A stretch of DNA of 64,000 bases from Allorhizobium pseudoryzae. GTDB taxonomy: Bacteria; Pseudomonadota; Alphaproteobacteria; Rhizobiales; Rhizobiaceae. Numbering within the stretch: position 1 is the first letter of the stretch; each line of letters begins with the position of its first letter. Position numbers and translations under genes: made by a program. Below are positions 63,440 through 64,000 of this stretch, in pieces. Under the pieces are notes generated by a model. It saw only the letters and a program-made list of their open reading frames with translations, had not been told where the DNA came from and searched no databases. The stretch lies in NCBI RefSeq assembly GCF_011046245.1, contig NZ_CP049241.1:3488001-3552000 (forward strand). The letters are read 5' to 3'.

Positions 63440-64000
63440 ATGGCACAGACAAAGAAGACCGTTTCGGCGGATTCGGGCAATCCGCTCGGTACGCTCGTGA
63501 ACCTTTGGCCCTATATGTGGCCAAGCGGCAGGCCGGACCTGAAGGCCCGTGTCGTCTGGGCAACCCTCTTCCTGTTCATCGCCAAGTTCGTGCTGCTGGC
63601 CGTGCCCTATTTCTTCAAATGGGCGACCGATGCACTGAACGGCAGGCTGGACATGGCGGGCATCCTGCCGGCCCTGCTGCTCGGCGCCGTGGCGCTGGTC
63701 ATCGCCTATAACCTCACGCGCCTCATCCAGCTCGGCCTCAACCAGCTGCGCGATTCGCTGTTTGCCAGCGTCGGCCAGCACGCGGTGCGGCAGCTCGCCT
63801 ACAAGACCTTCGTGCACATGCACCAGTTGTCGCTGCGCTTCCACCTGGAGCGCAAGACGGGTGGGTTGTCGCGCATCATCGAGCGTGGCACCAAGGGCAT
63901 CGAGACGATCGTGCGCTTCACGATCCTCAACTCCGTGCCGACGCTGGTCGAGTTCGTGCTCACGGCCATCATCTTCTGGTATTCCTACGGCATCTCCTAT
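63440..64000 (+). CDS. Atm1/HMT1-type ABC exporter, 3' end missing
   Basis: The frame runs from ATG 63440 (MAQTKKTVSADSG; GGAGG 7 bases upstream) off the right edge with 187 residues and no stop. Hydrophobic segments near residues 40-60 and 75-95 and the cytoplasmic FHLERKTGGLSRIIERG (about residue 135) match the start of the Atm1/ABCB7 half-transporter family, which exports glutathione-linked sulfur species or metal conjugates. The ATP-binding domain lies outside the window. Confidence 0.88.
   Translation, partial: MAQTKKTVSADSGNPLGTLVNLWPYMWPSGRPDLKARVVWATLFLFIAKFVLLAVPYFFKWATDALNGRLDMAGILPALLLGAVALVIAYNLTRLIQLGLNQLRDSLFASVGQHAVRQLAYKTFVHMHQLSLRFHLERKTGGLSRIIERGTKGIETIVRFTILNSVPTLVEFVLTAIIFWYSYGISY

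Overview
The window is GC-rich chromosomal DNA (roughly 60-62% G+C by eye) from an alphaproteobacterium, most likely a member of the Rhizobiaceae (Agrobacterium/Rhizobium/Shinella/Ensifer type). This rests on gene content and order: lptF-lptG-lptD-surA-pdxA-rsmA facing gmk-yicC-mltG-fabF-acpP-fabG-fabD, then rpsF-rpsR-DUF2232-rplI, dnaB, alr, radA, cvpA, purF, cysS and cimA, together with the palindromic intergenic repeats typical of rhizobial genomes. No rRNA, tRNA, CRISPR array, prophage or transposase gene was recognised. The genus is an inference.

Layout. 1-13 kb: the end of a DapA-family aldolase gene, a zinc-free alcohol dehydrogenase/quinone reductase divergent from an HxlR regulator, a spermidine-synthase-like methyltransferase, ndk, a GST, DinB, an ABC-F ATPase, a prolyl oligopeptidase, a lipoprotein polysaccharide deacetylase, a nitroreductase, and pepA-holC. 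13-28 kb: the envelope and fatty-acid core. A rightward run makes the LPS transporter parts LptF, LptG and LptD plus a SurA-like chaperone, PdxA and RsmA; a converging leftward run makes FabD, FabG, AcpP, FabF, MltG, YicC and Gmk. 28-39 kb: a Tas-like aldo-keto reductase, a Ca2+/cation exchanger, an RTX-like protein with a regular 19-residue repeat, the rpsF ribosomal operon with a long structured leader, a marR-emrB-emrA type efflux operon, and dnaB.

39-50 kb: azlCD with an AraC regulator, an orphan PhnM-like hydrolase, alr, a parDE toxin-antitoxin pair wedged between alr and radA, then radA, cvpA, purF, an SDR and a DMT exporter. 50-64 kb: cysS behind what looks like a cysteine-responsive translational attenuator; a DUF559 nuclease-fold gene bracketed by two nearly identical 286-bp elements; two GFA-domain genes with a tiny membrane protein between them; pip, cimA, a PCMT-like methyltransferase; a second toxin-antitoxin pair with a striking operator; rarD, a cupin, a LOG-family protein, a LysM protein and the start of an Atm1-type ABC exporter.

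The strongest new candidate is the cysS leader (50695-50872): a good promoter, a 14-codon ORF with two Cys codons starting almost at the predicted transcript end, a 13-bp helix that would hide the cysS Shine-Dalgarno sequence, and a competing pairing that would release it. Other points of interest are the repeat-bracketed DUF559 unit, a ParE toxin without an ATG/GTG/TTG start, and the double-palindrome operator of the PIN-type toxin-antitoxin operon.
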